Source: Acidovorax sp. SRB_14 (GTDB lineage Bacteria > Pseudomonadota > Gammaproteobacteria > Burkholderiales > Burkholderiaceae_C). From it: 41,517 nt of DNA. Position 1 is the stretch's first letter. Each line of letters starts with the position of its first letter. The notes below the pieces were generated by a model. The model worked only from the letters and a program-made list of their open reading frames with translations. It did no database searches and had not been told where the DNA came from. Made by a program: the position numbers and the translations under genes. Positions 1-7,649 of this stretch are shown here, piece by piece. The DNA is taken from positions 1 to 41,517 of the forward strand of contig NZ_MWOK01000028.1 in assembly GCF_012932145.1 (NCBI RefSeq). Direction: 5' to 3'.

Positions 1-341
1 CGCCGGGCGCCCAGGCGCGCAGCGCCAAGCCCGCAGCCAGCACGGCCAGCGCGCCCAGCAGCACGTGGCGCGCGCCCAGGCGCTGCTGCAGCGCCGGTCC
101 GCACCAGGCGCCAGGCCCATCAGCAGCATGGGCCGCAGCGTGAGCCAGGCCATGCCGCGCACATCGAGGCCCGTGGCGGCGGCGATGTCGTGCGCGAGCG
201 GGCCCACGGCCGTGAGAAAGGGGCGCAGGTTCAGCGCCGTGAGAACACCACCACGGCCAGCCACAGTCCCTGGCGGGCCGGTGCCTGCACCTGCACCTGC
301 ACTGGCTCGGGCGCGGCGGTGCGGCCGGCGGCGCTGCCCAT
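1..341 (-). pseudogene. MFS transporter (CynX/NimT-like), 5' part, frameshifted and cut by window edge
   Basis: Starting at the ATG at 341 the minus strand encodes a short Gln/Val-rich leader and then a hydrophobic first helix. Near position 245 the frame runs into a stop, but the adjacent frame continues with a typical MFS segment (TALNLRPFLTAVGPLAHDI). A second shift near position 127 is needed to continue into GPALQQRLGARHVLLGALAV and further hydrophobic sequence up to the window edge. Each break is repaired by adding one base. The NLRP-type first-helix motif suggests the CynX/NimT group of the major facilitator superfamily, which exports or imports small anions or drugs; the substrate cannot be told. 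The start codon lies 1 nt after the stop of the upstream deaminase gene, so the two were probably co-transcribed. It could be a true pseudogene or two sequencing errors. Confidence 0.6.
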
Positions 342-342
342 G

Positions 343-813
343 TCAGGCGGCCGCCCCCGGACCGGCCGGCGCGTCGCCATAGAGCTGCTGCGCTGTCACG
401 CCGGTCTCGACCCGCGTGAGCGGCAGCGGGCGGGGGGCGAGCGGCAGGCGCAGCGCTGCATACGCCGCGGCGCTCGACAGCCCGTAGGGCGCAGCGTCGT
501 CGTTGTCGAACGCGTAATACACCGCCTGCACGCCGCCCATGACCATGGCCGCCAGGCACATGGGGCATGGGTGGCCGCTGGCATAGACCACGCAGCCGTC
601 CAGGCGCGGGCGGCCGAGGTGGCGACTGGCGGCGCGCAGCGCCTGCATTTCGGCGTGGGCGGTGGGATCGTGGCTGTGCACAATCTCGTTGACGCCGCTG
701 GCAATGCGCTCGCCGCCGAGCGCCAGCACGGCGCCAAACGGGCGCCCGCCGCGCACGCGGTTGGCCTGCGCCAAGCGCACGGCCTCGCGCAGCAAAGAGG
801 TGTGGTCGGACAT
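343..813 (-). CDS. Nucleoside/guanine deaminase, CDA fold
   Basis: A 156-residue cytoplasmic zinc deaminase of the cytidine/deoxycytidylate deaminase superfamily. The zinc site is visible: the HAEMQAL segment supplies the His and the catalytic Glu, and the PCPMC segment supplies the two Cys ligands. The order and spacing fit the small guanine deaminase / TadA-like branch, which hydrolyses an amino group from a purine or pyrimidine base. The start at 813 is preferred over an in-frame ATG at 834 because AGGAG lies 9 nt upstream of it. The next gene begins 1 nt after the stop, so it leads a transporter gene. The exact substrate is not decided by the sequence; guanine is a guess from subfamily resemblance. 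A separate amidohydrolase-type guanine deaminase lies at 32824-34161. Confidence 0.85.
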   Translation of the reverse strand: MSDHTSLLREAVRLAQANRVRGGRPFGAVLALGGERIASGVNEIVHSHDPTAHAEMQALRAASRHLGRPRLDGCVVYASGHPCPMCLAAMVMGGVQAVYYAFDNDDAAPYGLSSAAAYAALRLPLAPRPLPLTRVETGVTAQQLYGDAPAGPGAAA

Positions 814-864
814 GGAACGGGCTCCTGGGGGCAAGCGGAAAAACGGTCGGTGAAATGGCGCATT

Positions 865-1080
865 TCAGCGCGCGCCGGCCGCGCGCAGCAGCGCAGCGAG
901 GGCGCTGTGGCCGCGCTGCTCGGCATGGCGCAGCGGTGCCACGCCGCCGTGGTCAGGCAGGTTGACGTCGGCGCCCGCGGCGATCAGGGCCTGGGCAATG
1001 GCCACGCGGTTCCGCGCCGTGGCCAGCAGCAGCGGCATGCGCGTGCCGCCGCAGGCCAAGGTCACAGGGTGGAAACGCAT
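865..1080 (-). pseudogene. Ankyrin-repeat protein fragment
   Basis: The last 60 or so residues form about one and a half ankyrin repeats: a helix pair followed by AQALIAAGADVNLPDHGG and a second unit AEQRGHSALAALLRAAGAR. Ankyrin repeats mediate protein-protein contacts. The frame is open upstream to about 1206, but the sequence before the repeat does not look like a repeat, a signal peptide or other protein. The ATG at 1080 has no convincing ribosome binding site. Bacterial ankyrin proteins normally carry four or more repeats, so I read this as the 3' end of a decayed or truncated gene. A short functional protein cannot be excluded. Confidence 0.45.
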
Positions 1081-1326
1081 GGAAAGAAAACAGCGGAAAG
1101 CGCCAACGGATGCCAACGCAGGGCGCACAGGGTAACAAAGCGGTTTTGGCCACGGTGCTCGAGCAGGCATGCGCTGCGCCGGCCGGCGCGCGGGCGCCAG
1201 GGGCACTCAAGGATCCAACCCTCCCTGGGCTCGCGTGGGCCCTGGCGCGCCCATGCGGCGTTGTCCGGCACGCGCTGCGCCCGCGCCATGCTAGTTTGAA
1301 GTACCGAATGTTTCAGAGGACTTGCC

Positions 1327-1530
1327 ATGCCCCTGCCTGCCCATGCGCACACGCCCACGCCACTGCCCCCGGTGGGCACGCCTCCCATCGACAAGCCGCC
1401 GCAGCCCACCTGGGTGCCCGAGCCGCCTGTGGTGGAGCCGCCTGCGGTGCCAGGCGAAACCCCGGTGCCCGATCCGACGCTGCCGGGGCCGCGCGAGTCC
1501 CCCGTGATCGATCCGCCGCCCTTTCACTGA
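1327..1530 (+). CDS. Small proline-rich protein
   Basis: A 67-residue protein in which roughly two fifths of the residues are proline, with repeating PP-V-E/D-P units and acidic spacing (for example VEPPAVPGETPVPDP). It has no signal peptide, no membrane segment and no Cys. A purine-rich AGAGGA element lies 6-7 nt upstream of the ATG, which supports translation. Short proline-rich hypothetical proteins of this kind occur singly in Comamonadaceae (recalled, not searched). It is monocistronic, flanked by a minus-strand gene remnant and a convergent minus-strand gene. No function can be assigned; an extended polyproline linker-like peptide is all that can be seen. Confidence 0.55.
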   Translation: MPLPAHAHTPTPLPPVGTPPIDKPPQPTWVPEPPVVEPPAVPGETPVPDPTLPGPRESPVIDPPPFH

Positions 1531-1568
1531 GGGCCGGCTCCGCGGCGGCCCGCACACAAAGGCCTGCG

Positions 1569-2834
1569 CTACACCACGCCGCGGGCGCGCAGCTCGGCCC
1601 GCTGCGCCGCATCCACCCCCAGTGCCTCGAGCACCTCGTCGGTGTGCTGGCCCAGCGCTGGCGGCGCGTGGCGCAGCACAGGCGGGTGGGCCGCGAGGCG
1701 CAGCGGGCTGGCCACGCCGGTGATCTGCGCGACGCCGTCGCCCGCGTCCCGCGGCAGCGCCACGCGCAGGCCGCGCGCCTGCACCTGGGCGTCGCCGAAG
1801 GCCTGGGCAATGGTGTTGATGGGGCCGCAGGGCACGGCCTTGTCTTCGAGCAGCGCAATCCACTCGGCGGTCGTGCGCGTGCGCGTCACGGCCTCCATGG
1901 CCGGGATCAGTGCGGCGCGGTGCTTCACGCGCAGGGTGTTGCTGGCAAAGCGTGCGTCCTGCGCCCATTCGGGGTGGCCAGCGGCGGCGCAAAAACGCGC
2001 GAACTGGCCATCGTTGCCGATCGCCAGCAGCATGGAACCATCCTGCGTCGCAAAGTCCTGGTAGGGCGCCAGGCTCGGGTGGCTGTTGCCCTGGCGCCCC
2101 GGCGCCACGCCCGTGGCCAAAAAGCCGGCCGCCTGGTTCGCCAGGATGGCCATGCCCACGTCTAGCAGCGCCATGTCGATGTGCTGGCCCTCGCCCGTGC
2201 GGTGGCGCGCATGCAGCGCCGCCAGGATGGCGCTCGATGCGTACACGCCCGTGAACAGGTCGGTCAACGCCACACCCACGCGCAGCGGACCGCCGCCGGG
2301 CTCGCCGTCGGCGCGGCCGGTGATGCTCATCATCCCGGTCATGGCCTGGATCATCAGGTCGTAGCCGGCGCGCTCGGCATACGGCCCGTCCTGCCCGAAG
2401 CCGGTGACCGAGCAGTAGACCAGGCGCGGGTTCAGCGCGCGCAGGGTGGCGTGGTCCAGCCCGTAGCGCGCCAGGCCCCCGACCTTGAAGTTCTCGACCA
2501 GCACGTCGGCCTGTAGCGCCATCTGGCGGATCAGCTGCTGGCCGTCCTCGGTCGCCATGTCGATGGTGACCGAGCGCTTGTTGCGGTTGCAGGCGGTGAA
2601 GTAGCTCGCCTGCGTGGTGTCGTTGCCGTCGGCGTCCTGCAGGAACGGGGGCCCCCAGTGCCGTGTGTCGTCGCCCGCGCCGGGGCGCTCGACCTTGACC
2701 ACGTCGGCGCCCAGGTCGGCCAGGATCTGCGTGCACCAGGGGCCGGCGAGCACGCGCGAGAGGTCGAGGACTTGGATGCCGGCGAGGGCGCCGGCGGGCG
2801 GGGTGAGGTCGGTCATGGTGGGCTGTGCACTCAT
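1569..2834 (-). CDS. CaiB/BaiF family III CoA-transferase, probably succinyl-CoA:glutarate CoA-transferase
   Basis: A 421-residue family III CoA-transferase. The N-terminus carries the family signature IQVLDLSRVLAGPWCTQILADL, broken here as VLDLSRVLAGP followed by ADLGADVVKVE. The catalytic Asp is probably D192 in ALTDLFTG, which forms the aspartyl-CoA thioester intermediate in formyl-CoA transferase relatives. It lies immediately downstream of glutaryl-CoA dehydrogenase, with a LysR regulator divergent from that gene. This context suggests that it activates glutarate to glutaryl-CoA with succinyl-CoA as donor (the GcdG/SUGCT role). That substrate is inferred from context only. An alternative start at 2816 (MTDLTPP) is possible; neither start has a clear ribosome binding site, and a palindromic repeat fills the 63 nt to the upstream gene. 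Confidence 0.85.
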   Translation of the reverse strand: MSAQPTMTDLTPPAGALAGIQVLDLSRVLAGPWCTQILADLGADVVKVERPGAGDDTRHWGPPFLQDADGNDTTQASYFTACNRNKRSVTIDMATEDGQQLIRQMALQADVLVENFKVGGLARYGLDHATLRALNPRLVYCSVTGFGQDGPYAERAGYDLMIQAMTGMMSITGRADGEPGGGPLRVGVALTDLFTGVYASSAILAALHARHRTGEGQHIDMALLDVGMAILANQAAGFLATGVAPGRQGNSHPSLAPYQDFATQDGSMLLAIGNDGQFARFCAAAGHPEWAQDARFASNTLRVKHRAALIPAMEAVTRTRTTAEWIALLEDKAVPCGPINTIAQAFGDAQVQARGLRVALPRDAGDGVAQITGVASPLRLAAHPPVLRHAPPALGQHTDEVLEALGVDAAQRAELRARGVV

Positions 2835-2892
2835 AAATCAATAGCTTGAAGCGCTTATCCAGAAAGCGCTGGAGCCATTTTTCGCTTGAATT
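2835..2892. repeat. Comamonadaceae-type palindromic repeat, copy 1
   Basis: The gap between the dehydrogenase stop and the CoA-transferase start holds a copy of the short repeat found seven times in this window. Its core is an inverted repeat, AGCGCTT (2850-2856) and AAGCGCT (2864-2870), preceded by an AATCAATAGCTT-type box and followed by a T-rich tail. It may form a hairpin in the mRNA between the two genes. Confidence 0.8.
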
Positions 2893-2897
2893 GCCGT

Positions 2898-4094
<1,197 letters not shown>

Positions 4095-4175
4095 GGCAAT
4101 CTCCTGAAGGTGTAACGTGTTGTGCTAAAAGCGCATGAAGCGCCGACGGATGGCCCATCGTAGCGTGCATGGATA

Positions 4176-4246
4176 TTGCGCCGCAAGCGAAAATGCTGAA
4201 CTCAGTTATGAGAAAAAAGAACTCCTTAGAACGTGTTGCGCCACAA
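4176..4246. promoter_or_regulatory. Paired palindromes in the gcdH / LysR divergent promoter region
   Basis: A perfect palindrome TTGCGCCGCAA (4176-4186) and a one-mismatch copy TTGCGCCACAA (4236-4246) are exactly 60 bp apart, about six helical turns, in the same orientation. The first lies 82 bp upstream of the gcdH start and the second 33 bp upstream of the LysR start. This placement fits recognition and activation sites for the divergent LysR-type regulator. The sites are T-N9-A, not the classical T-N11-A, so the assignment is inference. Confidence 0.5.
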
Positions 4247-4278
4247 TCGCGGCGTACCCGCCGTCCTTGACTGGAACC

Positions 4279-5223
4279 ATGCGCCGCACCCTGCCGTCCA
4301 CCCAGGCCCTGGCCTGCTTTGAAGCCGCCGCGCGGCACGAGAGCTACACGCGCGCCGCGCAGGAGCTCTCGCTCACGCAAAGCGCGGTCTCGCGCCAGAT
4401 CACGGCGCTGGAAGACTTTCTGGGCGTGCCGCTGTTCCGGCGCACGCGCCACGGCGTCGCGCTCACGCCCGCCGGCACGCACTATGCGCGCCAGATCGGC
4501 CCGCGCCTGCAGGCGCTCGAGCGCGACACGCTCGACGTGATGGCGCACCAGGGCCATGGCGGTGCGCTGGCGTTGGCAGCGGTGCCCACCTTCGCCACGC
4601 GCTGGCTGATTCCGCGCCTGCCGCAGTTTGCCGCGCTGCATCCCGAGATCGTGGTGCACATCGAAACGCGCACGCGGCCGTTCCTGTTTGCCGACACCGG
4701 CTTTGACGCCGCGCTCTACGCCGGCACGCCCGAGCAGGTGGCCAACTGGCCCGGCACGCAGGCGCAGTGGCTGATGCACGAAGACGTGGTGCCGGTGTGC
4801 AGCCCGCGCCTGCTGGAGCTGGCCGCACAGCGCGGCCTGGGGCGCGCCTACCAGGGCGTGGCCGCCGAGGTGCTGGCGCAGCTGCCGCTGCTGCAGCAGA
4901 GCACACGGCCCTACGGCTGGCGCCAATGGTTCGAGGCCATGGGCGTGGAGGCGCCGCAGGCGCTCGATGGCCCGCGCTACGAGCTGTTTTCGATGCTGGC
5001 CGTGGCCGCGGCCCACGGCCTGGGCGTGGCGCTGATGCCGCCGCTCCTGATCGAGGCCGAGCTTGCGCGCGGCGAACTGGTGGTTGCCTGCCAGCGGCAC
5101 CTGCGCGGCGAGCGCAGCTACTACCTGATCAGCCCGGCACAGGCGCAGCCGCCGGTGCTGGCGGCTTTTGCGCAGTGGCTGCAGGCCATGGCCGAGCCAG
5201 CGCCGGCTGCGGACCCCTCATGA
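4279..5223 (+). CDS. LysR-family regulator, probable GcdR
   Basis: A 314-residue LysR-type transcriptional regulator. The N-terminal winged helix is clear: STQALACFEAAARHESYTRA, then the recognition helix region QSAVSRQITALEDFLGVPLF. The rest is the periplasmic-binding-protein-like effector domain, with GLGVALMPPLL near the C-terminus. The start at 4279 gives the usual family N-terminus (MRRTLPSTQAL); an upstream in-frame ATG at 4135 would add 48 unlikely residues and run through the promoter region. Its divergence from the glutaryl-CoA dehydrogenase operon fits a regulator of glutarate/lysine degradation, called GcdR in related bacteria. The effector, perhaps glutarate or glutaryl-CoA, is inferred. 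Confidence 0.88.
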   Translation: MRRTLPSTQALACFEAAARHESYTRAAQELSLTQSAVSRQITALEDFLGVPLFRRTRHGVALTPAGTHYARQIGPRLQALERDTLDVMAHQGHGGALALAAVPTFATRWLIPRLPQFAALHPEIVVHIETRTRPFLFADTGFDAALYAGTPEQVANWPGTQAQWLMHEDVVPVCSPRLLELAAQRGLGRAYQGVAAEVLAQLPLLQQSTRPYGWRQWFEAMGVEAPQALDGPRYELFSMLAVAAAHGLGVALMPPLLIEAELARGELVVACQRHLRGERSYYLISPAQAQPPVLAAFAQWLQAMAEPAPAADPS

Positions 5224-5256
5224 CGGCGTGTGGGAGGCTTGCGCCGCGCCGCCGCC

Positions 5257-5982
5257 TCAGAGGCGCGGCAGCAGCTGCACGATCAGCGGCACCAGAACCG
5301 CGGTGGCGATGCCGTTGAGGCCCATGGCCAGCGCGGCAAAGGCGCCGGCCGTCTGGTTGAACTGCAGCTCGCGCGCCGTGCCGATCGCATGCGCCGTCAG
5401 GCCCACGGCAAAACCGCGCACGGCCGGGTCGTCGATGCGCAGCGCCTGCAGCAGCGGCCGCGCCAGGATGGTGCCGGCAATGCCGGTGATGGCCACCGCC
5501 ACGGCCGCCAGCGAAGGGAGGCCGCCCATGCGCTCGGCCACCGGCAGCGCAAACGGCATGGACGCCGACTTGGGCGCCAGCGACATCAGCGTCTCCAGCG
5601 ACCCGCCCAGCGCCCAGGCGACCAGCAGCGCCGAGACAATCGCCACGCTCGAGCCGGCCAGCAGCGCCAGCCCCAGCGGCAGCCACATCTGCTTGATGCG
5701 GTCGAGCTGGCGGTACAGCGGCACGGCCAGCGCCACCGTGGCGGGACCGATCAGGAAATAGATGAATTCCACGCCCTGGAAATACACCGGGTACGGCGTG
5801 TCGGTGAGCAGCAGGACGGCCACGATCAGCGCCACCGCCGTGAGCACCGGAATCAGAAAGGGGTTGTTGCCGCTGCGCCGGTACAGCCACGCCGCGCCCA
5901 GATAGGCCAGCACCGTCAGCACCAGCCAGGGCAGGGGCGACTGCGTGAGCCAGACCGCTGCATCGCTCAAGACCGCGTTCAT
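5257..5982 (-). CDS. lrgB: LrgB/CidB-family membrane protein
   Basis: A 241-residue inner-membrane protein of the LrgB/CidB/YohK family with about eight hydrophobic segments. Family hallmarks are YPVYFQGVEFIYFLIGPATVALAVPLY in the first half (seen as the GVEFIYFLIGPATVALAVPL stretch) and SLAAVAVAITGIAGTI plus GLTAHAIGTAR in the second. Family members act with LrgA in murein hydrolase control, and plant and bacterial homologues transport glycolate or pyruvate; which applies here is unknown. It overlaps the upstream lrgA gene by 4 nt (ATGA), so translation is coupled. The start at 5982 is set by that overlap. Confidence 0.9.
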   Translation of the reverse strand: MNAVLSDAAVWLTQSPLPWLVLTVLAYLGAAWLYRRSGNNPFLIPVLTAVALIVAVLLLTDTPYPVYFQGVEFIYFLIGPATVALAVPLYRQLDRIKQMWLPLGLALLAGSSVAIVSALLVAWALGGSLETLMSLAPKSASMPFALPVAERMGGLPSLAAVAVAITGIAGTILARPLLQALRIDDPAVRGFAVGLTAHAIGTARELQFNQTAGAFAALAMGLNGIATAVLVPLIVQLLPRL

Positions 5983-6335
5983 GGGCGGACCTCCACGGGC
6001 CGGGCGCGCAACAGCCAGCGCAGCGTCTGCGCCGTCACCACCAGCGTCACGGCGGCGCCGACCACGCAGGCCACCAGAAACGGCTGCCATTCGCGCGCCA
6101 CGCGTTCAAAATGCACCATCACGCCGACGATGGCCGGAATGAACAGCAGCATCATGTTCTGCAGCAGCGTGCCCGAGGTGCGCTCCAGTGCCTCGGGCAC
6201 GCGGCCCAGCGCGAGCAGGCCCGCAAACAGGATCAGCATGCCCGCCAGCGCGCCGGGCAGTGGCAGGGCCAGCAGGCGCACGGCGAACTCCCCCAGAAGC
6301 TGGCAGACGAGCAAGACAGCGATGGCGTAAATCAT
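5979..6335 (-). CDS. lrgA: LrgA/CidA-family holin-like membrane protein
   Basis: A 118-residue protein with four predicted membrane helices: AIAVLLVCQLLGEF, LPLPGALAGMLILFAGLLAL, LLQNMMLLFIPAIVGVMVHF and a final helix around VACVVGAAVTLVVTAQTL. The LPGALAGM and LFIPAIVGVM segments are typical of the LrgA/CidA/YohJ family. Together with LrgB it forms a membrane complex linked to autolysis control or small carboxylate transport. The start at 6335 (MIYAIAVLL) removes an unlikely 36-residue Arg-rich extension. It is the first gene of the operon. Confidence 0.9.
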   Translation of the reverse strand: MIYAIAVLLVCQLLGEFAVRLLALPLPGALAGMLILFAGLLALGRVPEALERTSGTLLQNMMLLFIPAIVGVMVHFERVAREWQPFLVACVVGAAVTLVVTAQTLRWLLRARPVEVRP

Positions 6336-6575
6336 GCGGTGGCAACAGGCGTGACGGGCGGCGCTGCGCCCGAGGCACATGGGGCAGGCGGAGGGTGGTG
6401 AAGGAGGGCGCCGCAGGCGCCGGGAACGGCGGAGCGGGCGCACCAGTCTAGCGCAAGGGCACGGGCGGTGCAGTGCGCGCCGCGCAGTGTCCCTACCGCT
6501 TGCGCTGCGTTAGCGGGCGGGATACGCTGGCCGTGCCAGGCGACTGCCGGCTTCGCTTTTTGGGAGTCCTAGACC

Positions 6576-6794
6576 ATGGAAAACAACTACCGCGCCCCGC
6601 ATTTCGATGCCACCGTGGACGAGCTTGAAACCCTGAAATTGCTCGAAATGGGCCAACTCCTGACCACGCCGGAAGCACTGCGCGAACACCTGTCCGGACG
6701 CCTGTACGAGCGCGGCTTCATTGCCAAGAATGCACGCGGCGAACTCACCATCACCGACAGCGGCCGCGCCCTGATCCGCCGTCAGAACAACTGA
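6576..6794 (+). CDS. Conserved small hypothetical protein
   Basis: A 72-residue soluble protein, mostly helical by composition, with LETLKLLEMGQLLTTPEALR followed by a basic C-terminal part (LTITDSGRALIRRQNN) that reads like a short winged-helix 'wing' (REHLSGRLYERGFIAKN...GELTITDSGRALI). A GGAG element lies 8 nt upstream of the ATG. The GELTIT-SGRALI ending resembles the ends of small HTH proteins, so DNA or RNA binding is possible but not shown. It stands alone, just before the scar of an old integrative element. Confidence 0.75.
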   Translation: MENNYRAPHFDATVDELETLKLLEMGQLLTTPEALREHLSGRLYERGFIAKNARGELTITDSGRALIRRQNN

Positions 6795-6840
6795 AGGAGC
6801 CGATGCGCCGTTGCCTTCTTAAGCCCCGGCGCCCACTACG

Positions 6841-7033
6841 GCCCGCTCCCGCCGCGTTTCATACAGGCGATTGGTTCAGCAAAATATCCAGCAGACCGTG
6901 CACCACGGCCGGTGAGTTCAGCGCCTGCGTGCTCGGCGCGGTGTGCGCGTCATACGGCGCGATGCTCGCGTCTTGCCACTCGTGCTTGAGGTCGGGCGAG
7001 TGGGCGAACTGCCTCTTGGTGCTGTTCGCCGCC
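6841..7033 (-). pseudogene. C-terminal fragment of a type I restriction HsdR gene
   Basis: The minus strand encodes KRQFAHSPDLKHE..., then STQALNSPAVVHGLLDILLN, then (after a +1 shift past a TGA at about 6859) YETRRERA. This matches the C-terminal end of long HsdR subunits (the DUF3387-like region, where 'SPDLK', 'AHT', 'STQALNS...GLLDILLN' and 'YE.LR' recur). No helicase or nuclease part remains. It is fused at its upstream side to an integrase remnant, so a deletion joined the two. It is unrelated in sequence to the C-terminus of the complete HsdR at 7650-10115, which belongs to a different HsdR subfamily. Confidence 0.7.
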
Positions 7034-7230
7034 TGCTGCACCAGCAAGGGAGACTGCAGGGTAGACGCCCAGCGTGAGCGTTTTGCGCTTTTCGACAAAG
7101 CGATAGTCCATGCGCCAGTCCTTGCCACTGGCGTTCACCAACAAGTACATGCCCACCGTCAGATAAGTTTGTCGCCTGCGGGCTTGCGAATGTGCTTGGC
7201 ATTTTTGATTGCTGTATTGGTAAGTGCCAT
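7034..7230 (-). pseudogene. N-terminal fragment of a P4-type integrase gene
   Basis: From an ATG at 7230 the minus strand reads MALTNTAIKNAKHIRKPAGD, then meets a TGA; a shifted frame continues with MYLLVNASGKDWRMDYRF and KRKTLTLGVYPAVSLA. These align with the first 65 residues of the intact integrase at 20194-21414 (MALTDTFVKNVKPTG..., LYLHVKG-GKYWRMSYRF, KQKTLALGVYPAVSLA). The catalytic domain is absent. The gene start is about 110 bp from a tRNA-derived att copy, the same geometry as for the intact integrase. This is the integrase of an older element at the same site. Confidence 0.85.
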
Positions 7231-7243
7231 GCACTCCCTCTGT

Positions 7244-7307
7244 GACGGTATGTCGATTGACGGTATCTGGGACATACCGTCAGAGGTACCGTTTTTGACG
7301 GTATGTC
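7244..7307. repeat. GACGGTATGTC repeats upstream of the integrase remnant
   Basis: GACGGTATGTC occurs at 7244-7254 and 7297-7307, and its inverse GACATACCGTC at 7271-7281; a partial copy (TGACGGTATCT) starts at 7258. Related shorter motifs, TACCGTCA and TGCCGTCA, occur at 7480-7499 on the far side of the att core. They may be integrase arm-type sites or an integrase operator; this is inferred from position. Confidence 0.5.
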
Positions 7308-7324
7308 GTGGTATCCAGAGATGA

Positions 7325-7422
7325 CGTGAGGCAAATAAAAACCCGCTACACGTATGAGATGTAGCGGGTTTGATCCGTCTTGATGCTGTCTGAACGCATT
7401 AGATGGTGCCGGGGCCGGAATC
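7325..7422. repeat. Left att-like repeat (copy of tRNA-Leu 3' end and flank)
   Basis: About 98 bp match the segment 21513-21611 with roughly six mismatches and one missing C. The match includes the hairpin after the tRNA gene (CCCGCTACA / TGTAGCGGG) and the last 20 nt of tRNA-Leu, ending at GGGGCCGGAATC (7411-7422), where similarity to the tRNA stops. It marks the left junction of the resident island and at the same time the integrase-side end of the older element. Confidence 0.85.
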
Positions 7423-7649
7423 ACAAAGCATTCAATAAGGCGCATGAATACTGGATTTTCAAAAATTTATTTTGAAAAGTACCGTCAAAAGTGCCGTCAT
7501 TTTTCGAGGTGTCTCATTTGTGGCACGGATGAATCGGGCTGAGACGCCGTGACAGGGTGTGATTCGATGGGGTCGGGCTGACAGGGCGGTAGTATCCCGT
7601 AACAACTACCCGCTGTCTTTGGTCGCCCAGGGATGGCGCGATCTGCCGA

